This document shows, in pieces, positions 17,493 through 27,025 of a stretch of 64,000 nt of DNA. Within the stretch, counting starts at the first letter, position 1; every line of letters starts with the position of its first letter. The position numbers and the translations under genes are program-made. The notes beneath the pieces are model-generated. The model was not told the origin of the DNA. It saw nothing but the letters and a program-made list of their open reading frames with translations, and did not search any database. Source of the stretch: Mycolicibacterium rufum. GTDB taxonomy: Bacteria > Actinomycetota > Actinomycetes > Mycobacteriales > Mycobacteriaceae. The stretch is taken from assembly GCF_022374875.2 (NCBI RefSeq), contig NZ_CP092427.2, forward strand, positions 682,001-746,000. The letters are read 5' to 3'.

Positions 17493-18452
17493 ATGGCAAA
17501 TGCCACCACCAGCCGCATGGACCAAGACCTCGACGCTCAGAGCCCCGCCGCCGACCTGGTGCGGGTGTATCTGAACGGCATCGGCAAGACGGCGCTTCTC
17601 AACGCTGCCGACGAGGTCGAGCTGGCCAAGCGGATCGAGGCGGGGCTCTACGCGCGGCATCTGCTCGAGACGCGGAAACGATTGGGCGAGAACCGCAAAC
17701 GCGATCTGGCGGCGGTCGTCCGGGACGGCGAGGCCGCGCGTCGACACCTGCTCGAGGCGAACCTGCGCCTGGTCGTGTCGCTGGCCAAGCGCTACACCGG
17801 CCGCGGCATGCCGCTGCTCGACCTGATTCAGGAAGGCAACCTCGGGCTGATCCGCGCGATGGAGAAGTTCGATTACAGCAAGGGTTTCAAGTTCTCGACC
17901 TACGCGACGTGGTGGATCCGACAGGCGATCACCCGCGGCATGGCCGACCAGAGCCGCACCATCCGGCTGCCCGTGCACCTGGTCGAGCAGGTCAACAAGC
18001 TCGCCCGGATCAAGCGGGAGATGCACCAGAACCTCGGACGGGAGGCAACGGACGACGAGCTGGCCGCTGAGTCGGGCATCCCGGTGGAGAAGATCACCGA
18101 CCTGCTCGAGCACAGCCGCGATCCGGTGAGCCTGGACATGCCGGTCGGCAGTGACGAAGAGGCCCCGCTCGGCGACTTCATCGAGGACGCCGAGGCGATG
18201 TCGGCGGAGAACGCCGTGATCTCCGAGCTGCTGCACACCGACATCCGCTACGTGCTCGCCACGCTCGATGAGCGCGAGCAGCAGGTGATCCGGTTGCGGT
18301 TCGGCCTCGACGACGGCCAGCCCCGCACGCTCGACCAGATCGGCAAGCTGTTCGGGCTCTCCCGGGAGCGCGTGCGCCAGATCGAGCGCGAGGTGATGGC
18401 CAAGCTCCGCAACGGCGAGCGCGCCGACCGCCTCCGCTCGTACGCCAGCTGA
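17493..18452 (+). CDS. sigB: Principal-like stress sigma factor SigB
   Basis: 319-residue group 2 sigma factor for stress and stationary-phase genes. It has regions 1.2 to 4.2 but lacks the long acidic N-terminus of SigA. Region 2: [20 protein letters not shown] and [18 protein letters not shown]. Region 4.2: [23 protein letters not shown] 17493 has AGGAGG (17482-17487) five bases upstream. An ECF-type promoter and MprA-like repeats precede it and a 14-bp-stem terminator follows. Its position before ideR matches M. tuberculosis Rv2710. Confidence 0.96.
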   Translation: MANATTSRMDQDLDAQSPAADLVRVYLNGIGKTALLNAADEVELAKRIEAGLYARHLLETRKRLGENRKRDLAAVVRDGEAARRHLLEANLRLVVSLAKRYTGRGMPLLDLIQEGNLGLIRAMEKFDYSKGFKFSTYATWWIRQAITRGMADQSRTIRLPVHLVEQVNKLARIKREMHQNLGREATDDELAAESGIPVEKITDLLEHSRDPVSLDMPVGSDEEAPLGDFIEDAEAMSAENAVISELLHTDIRYVLATLDEREQQVIRLRFGLDDGQPRTLDQIGKLFGLSRERVRQIEREVMAKLRNGERADRLRSYAS

Positions 18453-18478
18453 GCCTGCCGACAATAGCCTGCTCGAAA

Positions 18479-18512
18479 GACGATGCCCGCCGTGGACACG
18501 GCGGGCATCGTC
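18479..18512 (+). terminator. Strong intrinsic terminator hairpin after sigB
   Basis: A perfect 14-bp inverted repeat, GACGATGCCCGCCG with its complement, separated by the loop TGGACA, 27 bases after the sigB stop. No U-tract follows, typical for GC-rich actinobacteria. It insulates ideR from sigB. Confidence 0.8.
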
Positions 18513-18634
18513 GCGTTCCGGGGCCGTTCGTCGCGGGAGCTCACCGGCCATCGGTGGTCCAACCCGCCCGGCCCCGTGACGGGACAATCCAGCCACCGTT
18601 TCCCGTAGAATCGTCCGCGAAGAAGGGTGACCTA

Positions 18635-19324
18635 ATGAACGACCTGGTCGATACCACCGAGATGTACCTGCGCACGATCTACGACCTCGAAGAAGAGGGC
18701 GTGATCCCGCTGCGCGCGCGCATCGCAGAACGCCTCGAGCAGAGCGGCCCCACCGTCAGCCAGACGGTCTCGCGGATGGAGCGCGACGGCCTGCTGCACG
18801 TCGCCGGTGACCGACACCTCGAACTCACGGACAAGGGCCGCGCCCTGGCCGTCGCGGTGATGCGCAAACACCGCCTCGCCGAACGCCTGCTGGTCGACGT
18901 CATCGGCCTGCCGTGGGAGGAAGTCCACGCCGAGGCGTGCCGCTGGGAGCACGTGATGAGCGAGGACGTCGAACGCCGACTCGTCCAGGTGCTCGACAAC
19001 CCGACGACCTCCCCGTTCGGCAACCCCATCCCGGGGTTGTCCGAGCTCGGAGTCGACGACCTGATCAACGACGCGCAGAACCTCGTCCGGCTGACCGAGC
19101 TGCCGGCCGGCATGCCCGTGGCGGTGGTGGTGCGTCAGCTGACCGAGCACGTCCAGGGTGACGTCGAGCTGATCGCCCGGCTCAAGGACGCCGGCGTGGT
19201 GCCGAACGCGCGAGTGACCGTCGAGGTCAACGACCACGGCGGGGTCATGATCGTCATCCCGGGCCACGAGCAGGTCGAGCTCCCCCACGAGATGGCCCAC
19301 GCCGTCAAGGTCGAGAAGGTTTGA
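18635..19324 (+). CDS. ideR: Iron-dependent repressor IdeR
   Basis: DtxR-family Fe2+-activated regulator of siderophore and iron storage genes, 229 residues. Domain order: winged helix (1-73), dimerisation (74-140), SH3-like (about 150-229). Metal ligands known for IdeR are all in place: primary site Met10, Cys102, Glu105, His106; ancillary site His79, Glu83, His98. ATG 18635 follows AGAAGGGTGA; a -10-like TAGAAT is at 18606-18611. DNA-recognition helix GPTVSQTVSRMERDGLL. Convergent with the DUF4192 gene, 5 bp apart. Confidence 0.96.
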   Translation: MNDLVDTTEMYLRTIYDLEEEGVIPLRARIAERLEQSGPTVSQTVSRMERDGLLHVAGDRHLELTDKGRALAVAVMRKHRLAERLLVDVIGLPWEEVHAEACRWEHVMSEDVERRLVQVLDNPTTSPFGNPIPGLSELGVDDLINDAQNLVRLTELPAGMPVAVVVRQLTEHVQGDVELIARLKDAGVVPNARVTVEVNDHGGVMIVIPGHEQVELPHEMAHAVKVEKV

Positions 19325-19329
19325 GGCCC

Positions 19330-20370
19330 TCACCCGGCCCGCCTGCCGAACGCCTGGCGCGGCGGTAGCCGCACCCCGAGTTGCGAGGCCAGCCGGTAGC
19401 CGGTGCGGGCGAGTTCCCGGATCTGCTCCGGCCGCATCCCCGACTGCAGAGCCTGATCGAGCATGCCGGCCATCCGGTGCGGCGGCGCACACGTCAGCGC
19501 CGCGTCCAGCGAGATGCCGGCCAGCGGCCCGTCGCCCCGGGCGTACGCCGAAAAGGCCAGCAGCACAAGCGCTTCCGCGCGCCACGGCGCCGGCAGCCGC
19601 CGCGACATATCGGCCCACAACGACTCGGCGATCCCGGCGCGGTCCCCGACCGCCAGCGCGTAGAGGGTGTCGCGCACCCGCGGATCGGTCAGGGAGCGCG
19701 CCAGCCGGACGGTCTGCTCGTCGTCCAGCTGACCGCCGGCCGCGAGCTGTTCTGCGCACGCCATGGCGTGCTCGATGTCGCTGCGCGCCGCCGCCCCCGG
19801 ACGGTCGGAAGCGAGCGGCCCCGCCTGCTCGATGGCCTGCGCCAGGGCGGCGCCACGCTGCGGGTCGGCCTCCGCGACCACCTCGACGAGCTCGTCGCGC
19901 CGGCCGTAGAGGCGCCGGCCGTCGAGCACCGCGGCCGCCGCGACCGGTGAGGCGGTGGGATCCTCCACCTGGCCCGACGCTCCGCAACCGTCGGCGCACA
20001 CCCACGTGCCGCCGGCGGCCACCGCGTCGACCACATGGGCGGCCAACAGTTCGACGCCCCATCTGGCCAACTCGACGGACAATGCGTGCGCGAGTTCTCG
20101 GTGCTCGTCGGCACACATGGGGCAGCCGGCGCCCTCGTCGTCGACGATCACCGCGATCACCGCCTCCGCGCCGGCGCTCGCCGCCAGCTCGGCCAGCTGC
20201 GGCACCCGGGGTTCGGAGAGGTCGGAGCGCAGGATCGCACCCATCTCGTCGTCGGCCGCGGTGACGACGACGAGTGATTTCTCGGGGACGAAGCCGAGCA
20301 CGGCGGGCAGCGCCGCGATCAGGTCGCCGGGCCGGTCCAGGGGTGATGCGGGATGAGGTGTCGAGGCCAT
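19330..20370 (-). CDS. DUF4192 family protein (Rv2712c-like)
   Basis: 346-residue Ala-rich soluble protein. The DUF4192 signature is visible at the start: DRPGDLIAALPAVLGFVPEK followed by SLVVVTA, and the C-terminal part with RLPAPWRAEALVLLAFSAYA and GDGPLAGISLDAAL. ATG 20370 is chosen because the conserved domain begins there; an upstream in-frame ATG at 20460 would add a basic, non-conserved 30 residues. Single gene between ideR and sthA, divergent from the latter. Function unknown. Confidence 0.85.
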   Translation of the reverse strand: MASTPHPASPLDRPGDLIAALPAVLGFVPEKSLVVVTAADDEMGAILRSDLSEPRVPQLAELAASAGAEAVIAVIVDDEGAGCPMCADEHRELAHALSVELARWGVELLAAHVVDAVAAGGTWVCADGCGASGQVEDPTASPVAAAAVLDGRRLYGRRDELVEVVAEADPQRGAALAQAIEQAGPLASDRPGAAARSDIEHAMACAEQLAAGGQLDDEQTVRLARSLTDPRVRDTLYALAVGDRAGIAESLWADMSRRLPAPWRAEALVLLAFSAYARGDGPLAGISLDAALTCAPPHRMAGMLDQALQSGMRPEQIRELARTGYRLASQLGVRLPPRQAFGRRAG

Positions 20371-20537
20371 GGGGTCAACCTCGCAACAACCACCGACGTG
20401 CAGCGGCCGACGGCGGCGTGGACGCGCCGATCTGGGGATGAAAACGCCTTTGGGGATCAAACGTGGGTCAGGTGTTCACAGAAAGTTGACGTCGGCCGGC
20501 ATGCGCAGCGCCGGCAACCGGCGTACATCTAGTGACC

Positions 20538-21953
20538 ATGGCTTCGATGCTCGAGTACGACCTGGTCGTCATCGGTTCGGGTCCCGGCGGGCAGAAAGCC
20601 GCCATCGCGGCCGCGAAGCTGGGTAAGTCGGTGGCCGTGGTGGAACGCGGACGGATGCTCGGCGGGGTGTGCGTGAACACCGGGACCATCCCGTCCAAGA
20701 CGCTGCGCGAGGCGGTCGTGTACCTGACCGGCATGAATCAGCGCGAACTGTACGGCGCGAGCTACCGGGTCAAGGAGAAGATCACCCCCGCCGATCTGCT
20801 GGCCCGCACCACCCACGTGATCGGCAAAGAACAGGATGTCGTGCGCTCGCAGCTGATGCGCAACCGCATCGATCTGATCTCGGGCCACGGCCGCTTCGTC
20901 GACCCGCACACCGTGCTGGTGGAGGAACCCCACCGGGGCGAACGCACCACCGTGACCGGCGAGTACATCGTCATCGCGACGGGCACCAAACCGGCCCGCC
21001 CGGACGGGGTGGCGTTCGACGAGGAGCGGGTGCTCGACTCCGACGGCATCCTCGACCTCACGACGCTGCCCACCTCGATGGTCGTGGTCGGCGCCGGCGT
21101 CATCGGCATCGAGTACGCATCGATGTTCGCCGCCTTGGGCACCAAGGTCACCGTCGTCGAGAAGCGCGAGACCATGCTCGACTTCTGCGACCCCGAGATC
21201 ATCGAGTCGCTGAAGTTCCACCTGCGCGACCTCGCGGTGACGTTCCGCTTCGGCGAGGAGGTGACCGCCGTCGACGTCGGGTCGTCCGGCACGGTGACGA
21301 CGCTGGCCAGCGGCAAGAAGATCCCGGCCGAGACGGTGATGTACTCCGCGGGCCGGCAGGGCCAGACCGATCAGCTCGGTCTCGACAACGCCGGGCTCGA
21401 GGCCGACCACCGCGGCCGCATCTTCGTCGACGACAACTTCACCACCAAGGTCGACCACATCTATGCCGTGGGCGACGTCATCGGCTTCCCCGCTCTGGCG
21501 GCGACGTCGATGGACCAGGGCCGGCTCGCCGCCTACCACGCCTTCGGCGAGCCCTGCAAAGGCATGACCGAGCTGCAGCCGATCGGCATCTACTCCATCC
21601 CCGAGGTGTCCTACGTCGGAGCCACCGAGGTGCAGCTCACCAAGGACGCCGTGCCCTACGAGGTCGGGGTGTCGCGCTACCGCGAGCTGGCGCGCGGCCA
21701 GATCGCCGGCGACTCCTACGGCATGCTCAAGCTGCTGGTGTCCACCGAGGACCTGCGGCTGCTCGGCGTGCACATCTTCGGCACCAGCGCCACCGAGATG
21801 GTGCACATCGGGCAGGCGGTGATGGGCTGCGGCGGCACCGTCGAGTACCTCGTCGACGCCGTGTTCAACTATCCGACGTTCTCCGAGGCGTACAAGGTCG
21901 CGGCGCTGGACGTGATGAACAAGCTGCGCGCGCTGAGCCAGTTCGGCTCCTAG
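20538..21953 (+). CDS. sthA: Soluble pyridine nucleotide transhydrogenase
   Basis: FAD flavoprotein that passes hydride between NADPH and NAD+, 471 residues, of the dihydrolipoamide dehydrogenase fold. Motifs: FAD site [28 protein letters not shown] where the second redox Cys of disulfide reductases is replaced by Thr (diagnostic for SthA), NAD(P) site [20 protein letters not shown], and [15 protein letters not shown]-terminal dimerisation domain with MVHIGQAVM. Starts GTG 20532, ATG 20538 and ATG 20547 are all possible; the last gives 468 residues as in M. tuberculosis. Confidence 0.95.
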   Translation: MASMLEYDLVVIGSGPGGQKAAIAAAKLGKSVAVVERGRMLGGVCVNTGTIPSKTLREAVVYLTGMNQRELYGASYRVKEKITPADLLARTTHVIGKEQDVVRSQLMRNRIDLISGHGRFVDPHTVLVEEPHRGERTTVTGEYIVIATGTKPARPDGVAFDEERVLDSDGILDLTTLPTSMVVVGAGVIGIEYASMFAALGTKVTVVEKRETMLDFCDPEIIESLKFHLRDLAVTFRFGEEVTAVDVGSSGTVTTLASGKKIPAETVMYSAGRQGQTDQLGLDNAGLEADHRGRIFVDDNFTTKVDHIYAVGDVIGFPALAATSMDQGRLAAYHAFGEPCKGMTELQPIGIYSIPEVSYVGATEVQLTKDAVPYEVGVSRYRELARGQIAGDSYGMLKLLVSTEDLRLLGVHIFGTSATEMVHIGQAVMGCGGTVEYLVDAVFNYPTFSEAYKVAALDVMNKLRALSQFGS

Positions 21954-22738
21954 CCGCACCCGTCGTCGAACGCGGCCGGCGGGGTGTCGGACGGTCCGCC
22001 GGCCTCAGCCCGCGCGACGAGGGCGGCCAGCGCGCCGTCGAAGCGCGGCGAGTACGACACCTCGTCGAGGCATCCGCCGCCGTCGAGGCCGCCGATCACG
22101 CCGACCACGGTCGATCCCGCGATCCACGGGGCGCCCGAGAACCCGGCGACGATCCCGTCGCAGTGCACCGCCGGGAATCCCTCCCGGGGCGCGGCCGTGG
22201 CCGCCGTGCAGGCCGTCGGGCCACCACCGACGCCGTAGCCGTAGCCGACGACGGTCACCTCGGTGCCCGGCGCGGGCGCCGCACCCAGGTGCAGCCCGCC
22301 ACCCGCGACGGTCGGCAGCGCGGGCCCGTCGTCGCGGCTCACCCGCGCGACCGCGAAGTCGGCCGCCGGGTCCTGGTCGCGCACCCAGCGCGGATCGAGG
22401 TACACCGCGTCGAGGCGCCGGCCGGCTTCGGCGGGGTGGGTGTCGGAGAAGCCGGGGACGAAGGTCTCCTCCGCGTTGTCGGCGACGCAGTGCGCGGCGG
22501 TGAGGATGAGATCGGCGACCGCGGAGCTCAGCACCGACGCGCTGCAGACGTGCACCCCGTCCGCGCCGAGGAACACCGCGCCGACGCGCGGGTCCGGCGC
22601 CACCGGATGCGCCGACGGCGCGGTCGAAACGACCGGCTCGGCCGCCTGCGGCGGTACCGGGTAGGCGGCTCCGCACGACGTCAACACCGCGGCGGTCATC
22701 GCCGCCGCGGCCAGCCGAACGGGGACGCACGGGCCCAT
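21950..22738 (-). CDS. Lipoprotein trypsin-like serine protease
   Basis: 262-residue exported protein. The signal peptide ([16 protein letters not shown]) ends in a lipobox with Cys22. The mature part is a chymotrypsin-fold protease: LTAAHC with His83, DFAVARV with Asp127, and GFSGAPW with Ser201, where GDSGG is changed to GFSGA. Several Cys could form disulfides. ATG 22738 is chosen for the signal peptide; ATG 22771 would extend it. Its stop overlaps that of sthA by 4 bases. Substrate unknown; the altered loop may mean narrow specificity. Confidence 0.82.
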   Translation of the reverse strand: MGPCVPVRLAAAAMTAAVLTSCGAAYPVPPQAAEPVVSTAPSAHPVAPDPRVGAVFLGADGVHVCSASVLSSAVADLILTAAHCVADNAEETFVPGFSDTHPAEAGRRLDAVYLDPRWVRDQDPAADFAVARVSRDDGPALPTVAGGGLHLGAAPAPGTEVTVVGYGYGVGGGPTACTAATAAPREGFPAVHCDGIVAGFSGAPWIAGSTVVGVIGGLDGGGCLDEVSYSPRFDGALAALVARAEAGGPSDTPPAAFDDGCG

Positions 22739-22940
22739 ACGCACCGATCCTCCCCCATCCGCCGTTTCCATGACGGCCGACGGGGTACGTCGGGGTGCCG
22801 TGACGCGGAATGTCACATCGGTGTGCGCGTGTTCGAACAAGAGGATGACGCCTCCCGCAGCGGGGCGATACCGCTGTGGCGAGGATCCACCGGTGAGGGA
22901 CACTGGACGTTCACCCGACAGACAGTGAGGAGGCCTGCGA

Positions 22941-23927
22941 ATGGCTGACGACGCGGATCCGGGTCAGCGCTACCAACCCGAGCAGACCGGGATGTACGAG
23001 CTCGAATTCCCGGCACCGTCGCTGTCGTCCCCCGACGGCCGCGGCCCGGTGCTCATCCATGCGCTGGAGGGTTTCTCCGACGCCGGCCGCGCCATCAAGC
23101 TGGCCGCCGAGCACCTGAAGAACACGCTGGACACCGAGTTGGTGGCGTCGTTCGCGATCGACGAGTTGCTGGACTACCGGTCCCGCCGGCCGTTGATGAC
23201 GTTCAAGACCGACCACTTCACCAGCTACGACGAGCCCGAGCTCAACCTCTACGCGCTGCGCGACAGCGTCGGGACGCCGTTCCTGCTGCTCGCCGGTCTC
23301 GAGCCGGATCTGCGCTGGGAGCGGTTCATCACCGCGGTGCGGCTGCTGTCCGAGCGGCTGGCGGTGCGCCGGGTGATCGGCCTGGGCGCCATCCCGATGG
23401 CGGTGCCCCACACCCGGCCGATGACGCTGACGGCGCATTCCAACGACAAGGAACTCATCGCCGAGCACCAGCCGTGGGTGGGCGAGGTGGCGGTGCCGGG
23501 CAGCGTGTCGAACCTGCTGGAGTTCCGGATGGCCCAGCACGGCTACGAGGTGGTGGGGTTCACCGTGCACGTGCCGCACTACCTGGCGCAGACCGACTAT
23601 CCCGCCGCCGCCGAGACGCTGATCGCCGAGGTGGCCCGCAGCGGCTCCCTGCAGATCCCGACCGCGGAGTTGGGCCGGGCCGCCGCCGAGGTGGCCGAGA
23701 AGATCAACGAGCAGGTCGTCGGCAGTGCCGAGGTCGCTCAGGTGGTGGAGGCCCTGGAGAGGCAATACGATGCGTTCGTTGCCGCACAGGAGAACCGGTC
23801 CCTCCTGGCGCGCGACGAGGATCTGCCCAGCGGTGAGGAATTGGGCGCCGAGTTCGAACGCTTCCTCGCCCAACAGGCCGGTGAATACACCAAGGACAAG
23901 GACAAGGAGGACCCCAGGGACGGTTAG
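22941..23927 (+). CDS. PAC2 family protein (Rv2714-like)
   Basis: 328-residue protein of the PAC2 (proteasome-assembly-chaperone-like) family of actinobacteria. The core begins with PVLIHALEGFSDAGRAIKLA and contains LVASFAIDELLDYRSRRP, LLLAGLEPDLRWERF and VIGLGAIPMAVPHTRP. The C-terminal third is helical and charged, ending KDKDKEDPRDG. ATG 22941 has GTGAGGAGG at good spacing. It precedes the hydrolase gene by 76 bp. The family's role in actinobacteria is not settled. Confidence 0.9.
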   Translation: MADDADPGQRYQPEQTGMYELEFPAPSLSSPDGRGPVLIHALEGFSDAGRAIKLAAEHLKNTLDTELVASFAIDELLDYRSRRPLMTFKTDHFTSYDEPELNLYALRDSVGTPFLLLAGLEPDLRWERFITAVRLLSERLAVRRVIGLGAIPMAVPHTRPMTLTAHSNDKELIAEHQPWVGEVAVPGSVSNLLEFRMAQHGYEVVGFTVHVPHYLAQTDYPAAAETLIAEVARSGSLQIPTAELGRAAAEVAEKINEQVVGSAEVAQVVEALERQYDAFVAAQENRSLLARDEDLPSGEELGAEFERFLAQQAGEYTKDKDKEDPRDG

Positions 23928-24003
23928 TCCGTCCCTGCCGCGTCTTCCGAGCCGAGCCCTTGCGCACCCGTCCCGACGACGAAGTGGGCGACATGATCGA
24001 GAC

Positions 24004-25041
24004 ATGTGGCGGCAGGCCGTGACCGAACGCAAGCCGAACCTGCGTCCCGTCCGGGAGCTGACACCCACGCTGCACTACCGGACGATCCACGGCTATCGCC
24101 GGGCGTACCGCATCGCGGGCTCGGGTCCGGCGATCCTGCTCATTCACGGCATCGGCGACAACTCCACGACGTGGAGCACGGTGCAAACCACGCTCGCGCA
24201 GCGCTTCACGGTGATCGCCCCCGATCTGCTCGGCCACGGGAGATCCGACAAGCCGCGGGCCGACTATTCGGTCGCCGCCTACGCCAACGGCATGCGCGAT
24301 CTGCTCAGCGTGCTCGACATCGACAGCGTCACCGTGGTCGGGCACTCGCTGGGCGGCGGCGTGGCGATGCAGTTCGCCTACCAGTTCCCGCAGTTGGTCG
24401 AGCGGTTGATCCTCGTCGGGGCCGGCGGGGTGACCAGGGACGTCAACATCGCGTTGCGGTTCGCCTCGTTGCCGATGGGCAGCGAGGCGCTCGCGCTGCT
24501 GCGACTCCCGCTGGTGCTGCCTGCGCTGCAGGTGCTCGGACGGCTGGGTGGGGTGCTGTTCGGCTCGACCGGCGCCGGCCGTGACATCCCCGACATGCTG
24601 CGCATCCTCGCCGACCTGCCGGAACCGACGGCGTCGTCGGCGTTCGCGCGTACGCTGCGGGCGGTCGTGGACTGGCGCGGCCAGGTGGTCACGATGCTCG
24701 ACCGCTGCTATCTGACGCAGTCGGTGCCGGTGCAACTGATCTGGGGCAGCAGCGATTCGGTGATCCCGGTCAGCCATGCCGAGATGGCGCACGCCGCGAT
24801 GCCGGGCTCGCGGCTCGAGATCTTCCCGGGCTCGGGTCATTTCCCGTTCCACGACGATCCCGACCGCTTCGTCGAGGTCGTCGAGAGGTTCATCGACGGC
24901 ACCGAACCCGCCGTCTACGACCAGGAGTACCTGCGCACGCTGTTGCGCACCGGGATCAACGAGAACACGCTGTCGGGTCCCGTGGACACCCGGGTGGCCG
25001 TGCTCGACGCGATGGGCGCCGACGAGCGCAGCGCCACCTGA
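24004..25041 (+). CDS. Alpha/beta-hydrolase (Rv2715-like)
   Basis: 345-residue hydrolase. LLIHGIGDNSTTW supplies the oxyanion loop, GHSLGGG the nucleophile (Ser115), LIWGSSDSVIPVSHA the acid, and FPGSGHFPFHDDP the catalytic His. A lid of about 60 residues (170-230) is between core strands. It belongs to the large esterase/epoxide hydrolase-like group; in M. tuberculosis the gene is near sthA and is often called a hydrolase only. ATG 24004. The PhzF gene follows after 20 bp. Confidence 0.88.
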   Translation: MWRQAVTERKPNLRPVRELTPTLHYRTIHGYRRAYRIAGSGPAILLIHGIGDNSTTWSTVQTTLAQRFTVIAPDLLGHGRSDKPRADYSVAAYANGMRDLLSVLDIDSVTVVGHSLGGGVAMQFAYQFPQLVERLILVGAGGVTRDVNIALRFASLPMGSEALALLRLPLVLPALQVLGRLGGVLFGSTGAGRDIPDMLRILADLPEPTASSAFARTLRAVVDWRGQVVTMLDRCYLTQSVPVQLIWGSSDSVIPVSHAEMAHAAMPGSRLEIFPGSGHFPFHDDPDRFVEVVERFIDGTEPAVYDQEYLRTLLRTGINENTLSGPVDTRVAVLDAMGADERSAT

Positions 25042-25061
25042 GGCTCCCGTAGCATCGGCTC

Positions 25062-25751
25062 ATGGCCATCGACGTGACGGTGCTGCGGGTGTTCACCGAT
25101 GAGAACGGCGACTTCGGCAATCCCCTGGGCGTCATCGACTCGGCCGCCGTGGTACCCGCCGACCGTCAACACATCGCCACCGAATTGGGTTACAGCGAAA
25201 CGATTTTCGTCACCCTCCCCGATCCGGGCACCCGCACCGCACACGCCCACATCCATACCCCGACGACGGAACTGCCCTTCGCCGGCCATCCCACCGTGGG
25301 CGCGTCGTGGTGGCTGAAAGAGCGGGGCACCCCGATCAGGACCCTGCAGGTCCCCGCCGGTCTCGTTCAGGTCACCTACACCGGCGACGTGACGTCGGTG
25401 AGCGCACGCGCGGAGTGGGCGCCCGACTTCTCGATCTCCGAGATCGCCACGGTCGAGGACCTCGCGGCCGCCGACCCGGATGACTACGGCGACGATGCCG
25501 CCGAGCATTACCTGTGGACATGGCTGGACCGGGAGGCCGGGACGATCAGGTCGCGAATGTTCGCACCCCACCTCGGTATTCGCGAGGACGAGGCGACCGG
25601 CGCGGGCGCGGTGCGGATCACCGAGCACCTGAGTCGTGACCTCACGATCGTTCAGGGACACGGGTCGATCATCCAGACCGTGTGGAGCGCCGAGGGCTGG
25701 GTGCAGGTCGCCGGACGCGTCGTCGAGGACGGACACCGGCACCTGGAGTGA
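25062..25751 (+). CDS. PhzF-family isomerase/epimerase-like protein (Rv2716-like)
   Basis: 229-residue protein of the PhzF/diaminopimelate-epimerase fold. [19 protein letters not shown] and [16 protein letters not shown] are the family signatures, with a Glu in the first-third segment GYSETIFV at the position of the PhzF catalytic Glu. The C-terminal half carries [19 protein letters not shown] 25062 comes 6 bases after TAGCAT (25050-25055), a possible leaderless start. Substrate unknown. The nitrobindin-like gene that follows in M. tuberculosis (Rv2717c) is absent here. Confidence 0.88.
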   Translation: MAIDVTVLRVFTDENGDFGNPLGVIDSAAVVPADRQHIATELGYSETIFVTLPDPGTRTAHAHIHTPTTELPFAGHPTVGASWWLKERGTPIRTLQVPAGLVQVTYTGDVTSVSARAEWAPDFSISEIATVEDLAAADPDDYGDDAAEHYLWTWLDREAGTIRSRMFAPHLGIREDEATGAGAVRITEHLSRDLTIVQGHGSIIQTVWSAEGWVQVAGRVVEDGHRHLE

Positions 25752-25756
25752 ACGGG

Positions 25757-26221
25757 TCAGCTGCCCGCCGGCACCTCGCGGTGGGCACGCAACGCCTGGA
25801 TCTCCCGCTCGAAGTCCTCGGCCGAGGAGAACGACCGGTACACCGAGGCGAATCGCAGATACGCCACTTCGTCGAGCTCGCTCAGCGGCCCGAGGATCGC
25901 CAACCCGACCTCGTGGCTCGGCACCTCCGGAGAACCCGTGGCGCGCACCGCGTCTTCGACCTTCTGCGCCAGGAGATTGAGCGCGTCGTCGTCGACCTGC
26001 CGGCCCTGACAGGCCCGGCGCACGCCCTTGATGACCTTCTCACGGCTGAACGGCTCGGTGACGCCGCTGCGTTTCACCACCGCCAGCACCGCGCTCTCGA
26101 CCGTCGTGAAGCGGCGCCCGCACTCGGGGCAGGATCGGCGTCGACGGATGGCCTGACCTTCGTCGGTCTCGCGCGAATCGACCACCCGCGAATCGGGATG
26201 ACGGCAGAACGGACAGTGCAT
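25757..26221 (-). CDS. nrdR: Transcriptional repressor NrdR
   Basis: 154-residue regulator of ribonucleotide reductase genes, responding to ATP/dATP. Two zinc knuckles at the N-terminus, CPFC and CPEC ([17 protein letters not shown], then [13 protein letters not shown]), precede the ATP-cone ([19 protein letters not shown]). ATG 26221 gives the standard length and N-terminus. ChiZ lies upstream on the same strand, 125 bp away. No NrdR box was found next to it. Confidence 0.96.
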   Translation of the reverse strand: MHCPFCRHPDSRVVDSRETDEGQAIRRRRSCPECGRRFTTVESAVLAVVKRSGVTEPFSREKVIKGVRRACQGRQVDDDALNLLAQKVEDAVRATGSPEVPSHEVGLAILGPLSELDEVAYLRFASVYRSFSSAEDFEREIQALRAHREVPAGS

Positions 26222-26346
26222 CACCGCTCCTTCACCGCACCGGCAGACCGCTTCGAACGCCTTTGAGCGTACCTGCGCTGCGCGGACGCGGCCCAGCAGC
26301 GGCGCCGTTCGCGGAGGGACGTGGTCGTGCATGGTGGCCGCGCGGA

Positions 26347-26814
26347 TCAGGAGACCGGGGCGATGAGCGTCTGGCCGGCGTCCAGCGCCACCGTCTCGAG
26401 CTTGTTGAGTTCACGGATCTTGTCGACCACATCGGCGACCGGCGCGTCGGGGGCCACCCGCGCAGCCACGTGCTGCAGCGACTCCCCGGTCTGCACCTGG
26501 ACCACCGCGAGCCGGCCGGGCACCTCGGTCTGCTCACCGAGCAGGCCGCCGCCCTGGGCGACCAGCCCGAGCCACACGGTGATGGCCGCGGCGATCAGCG
26601 CGAGCAGCACGGTGGTGGCCGGTGTGATCGGGCGCCGGCGGTGCGAGGCCCGGGACACCAGCACGCCGCTGCCGCGGTAGGTCATCGGCGCGCCGCCCGG
26701 GCGCTGGGACCGCGGCCGGCGCGCGGCGGAGGTGCGGCGCGGTTGGCCCACCCGGACAGGACGGGCACTGCGAGCCGGTGCGTCCCAGACATCGGAAGTG
26801 TGGAGAACGGTCAT
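26347..26814 (-). CDS. chiZ: LysM-domain cell wall hydrolase/division inhibitor ChiZ (Rv2719c-like)
   Basis: 155-residue SOS-induced membrane protein. A basic, disordered cytosolic N-terminus of about 75 residues is followed by one span ([20 protein letters not shown]) and an outer LysM-like domain ([20 protein letters not shown] to [18 protein letters not shown]). In M. tuberculosis Rv2719c is known to slow division after DNA damage. ATG 26814 is chosen for GAGAGG seven bases before it; ATG 26841 is an alternative. Divergent from lexA; two LexA boxes stand 50-90 bp upstream. Confidence 0.88.
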   Translation of the reverse strand: MTVLHTSDVWDAPARSARPVRVGQPRRTSAARRPRSQRPGGAPMTYRGSGVLVSRASHRRRPITPATTVLLALIAAAITVWLGLVAQGGGLLGEQTEVPGRLAVVQVQTGESLQHVAARVAPDAPVADVVDKIRELNKLETVALDAGQTLIAPVS

Positions 26815-26864
26815 CTGTCTGCCTCTCGGTCGGTGAGCCATTCGCTCCTGTGTTCGAACCTTAG

Positions 26865-26880
26865 TCGATCATGTGTTCGA
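26865..26880. promoter_or_regulatory. LexA (SOS) box 1, chiZ/lexA region
   Basis: TCGATCATGTGTTCGA differs at one base from the mycobacterial SOS consensus TCGAAC-N4-GTTCGA. It is 50 bp upstream of the chiZ start. Confidence 0.8.
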
Positions 26881-26884
26881 TGAA

Positions 26885-26900
26885 TAGAACATGTGATCGA
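26885..26900. promoter_or_regulatory. LexA (SOS) box 2, chiZ/lexA region
   Basis: TAGAACATGTGATCGA, two mismatches to TCGAAC-N4-GTTCGA, centred 20 bp from box 1 (about two helix turns), suggesting cooperative LexA binding at the chiZ promoter. Confidence 0.6.
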
Positions 26901-26977
26901 ACTGTTGCGAACGCTAACGCAGCCCACCGACACGTCGCCGTCGCGCGATTCCCCGCACCCCGCCATGCCGACACGCC

Positions 26978-26993
26978 TCGAACACATGTTTGA
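26978..26993. promoter_or_regulatory. LexA (SOS) box 3, lexA promoter
   Basis: TCGAACACATGTTTGA, one mismatch to TCGAAC-N4-GTTCGA. It lies 19 bp upstream of a -10-like TACATT (27013-27018), so LexA bound here would cover the -35 region of lexA (autoregulation). Confidence 0.8.
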
Positions 26994-27025
26994 TTCCGGC
27001 GCCGCGCCGCGTTACATTCGGGGCC

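Noticed and set aside
20486..20491. TTGACG as the -35 of sthA
   Set aside because: The only -10-like sequence (TACATCT, 20524-20530) is 32 bp away, too far for a promoter spacer.
22801..22818. GTGACGCGGAATGTCACA as a second CRP site
   Set aside because: The half-sites are separated by too many bases for the TGTGA-N6-TCACA spacing.
22830..22839. TGTTCGAACA palindrome upstream of the PAC2 gene as an SOS box
   Set aside because: The order is GTTCGAAC, not TCGAAC-N4-GTTCGA; the half-sites face the wrong way, so LexA binding is not expected.
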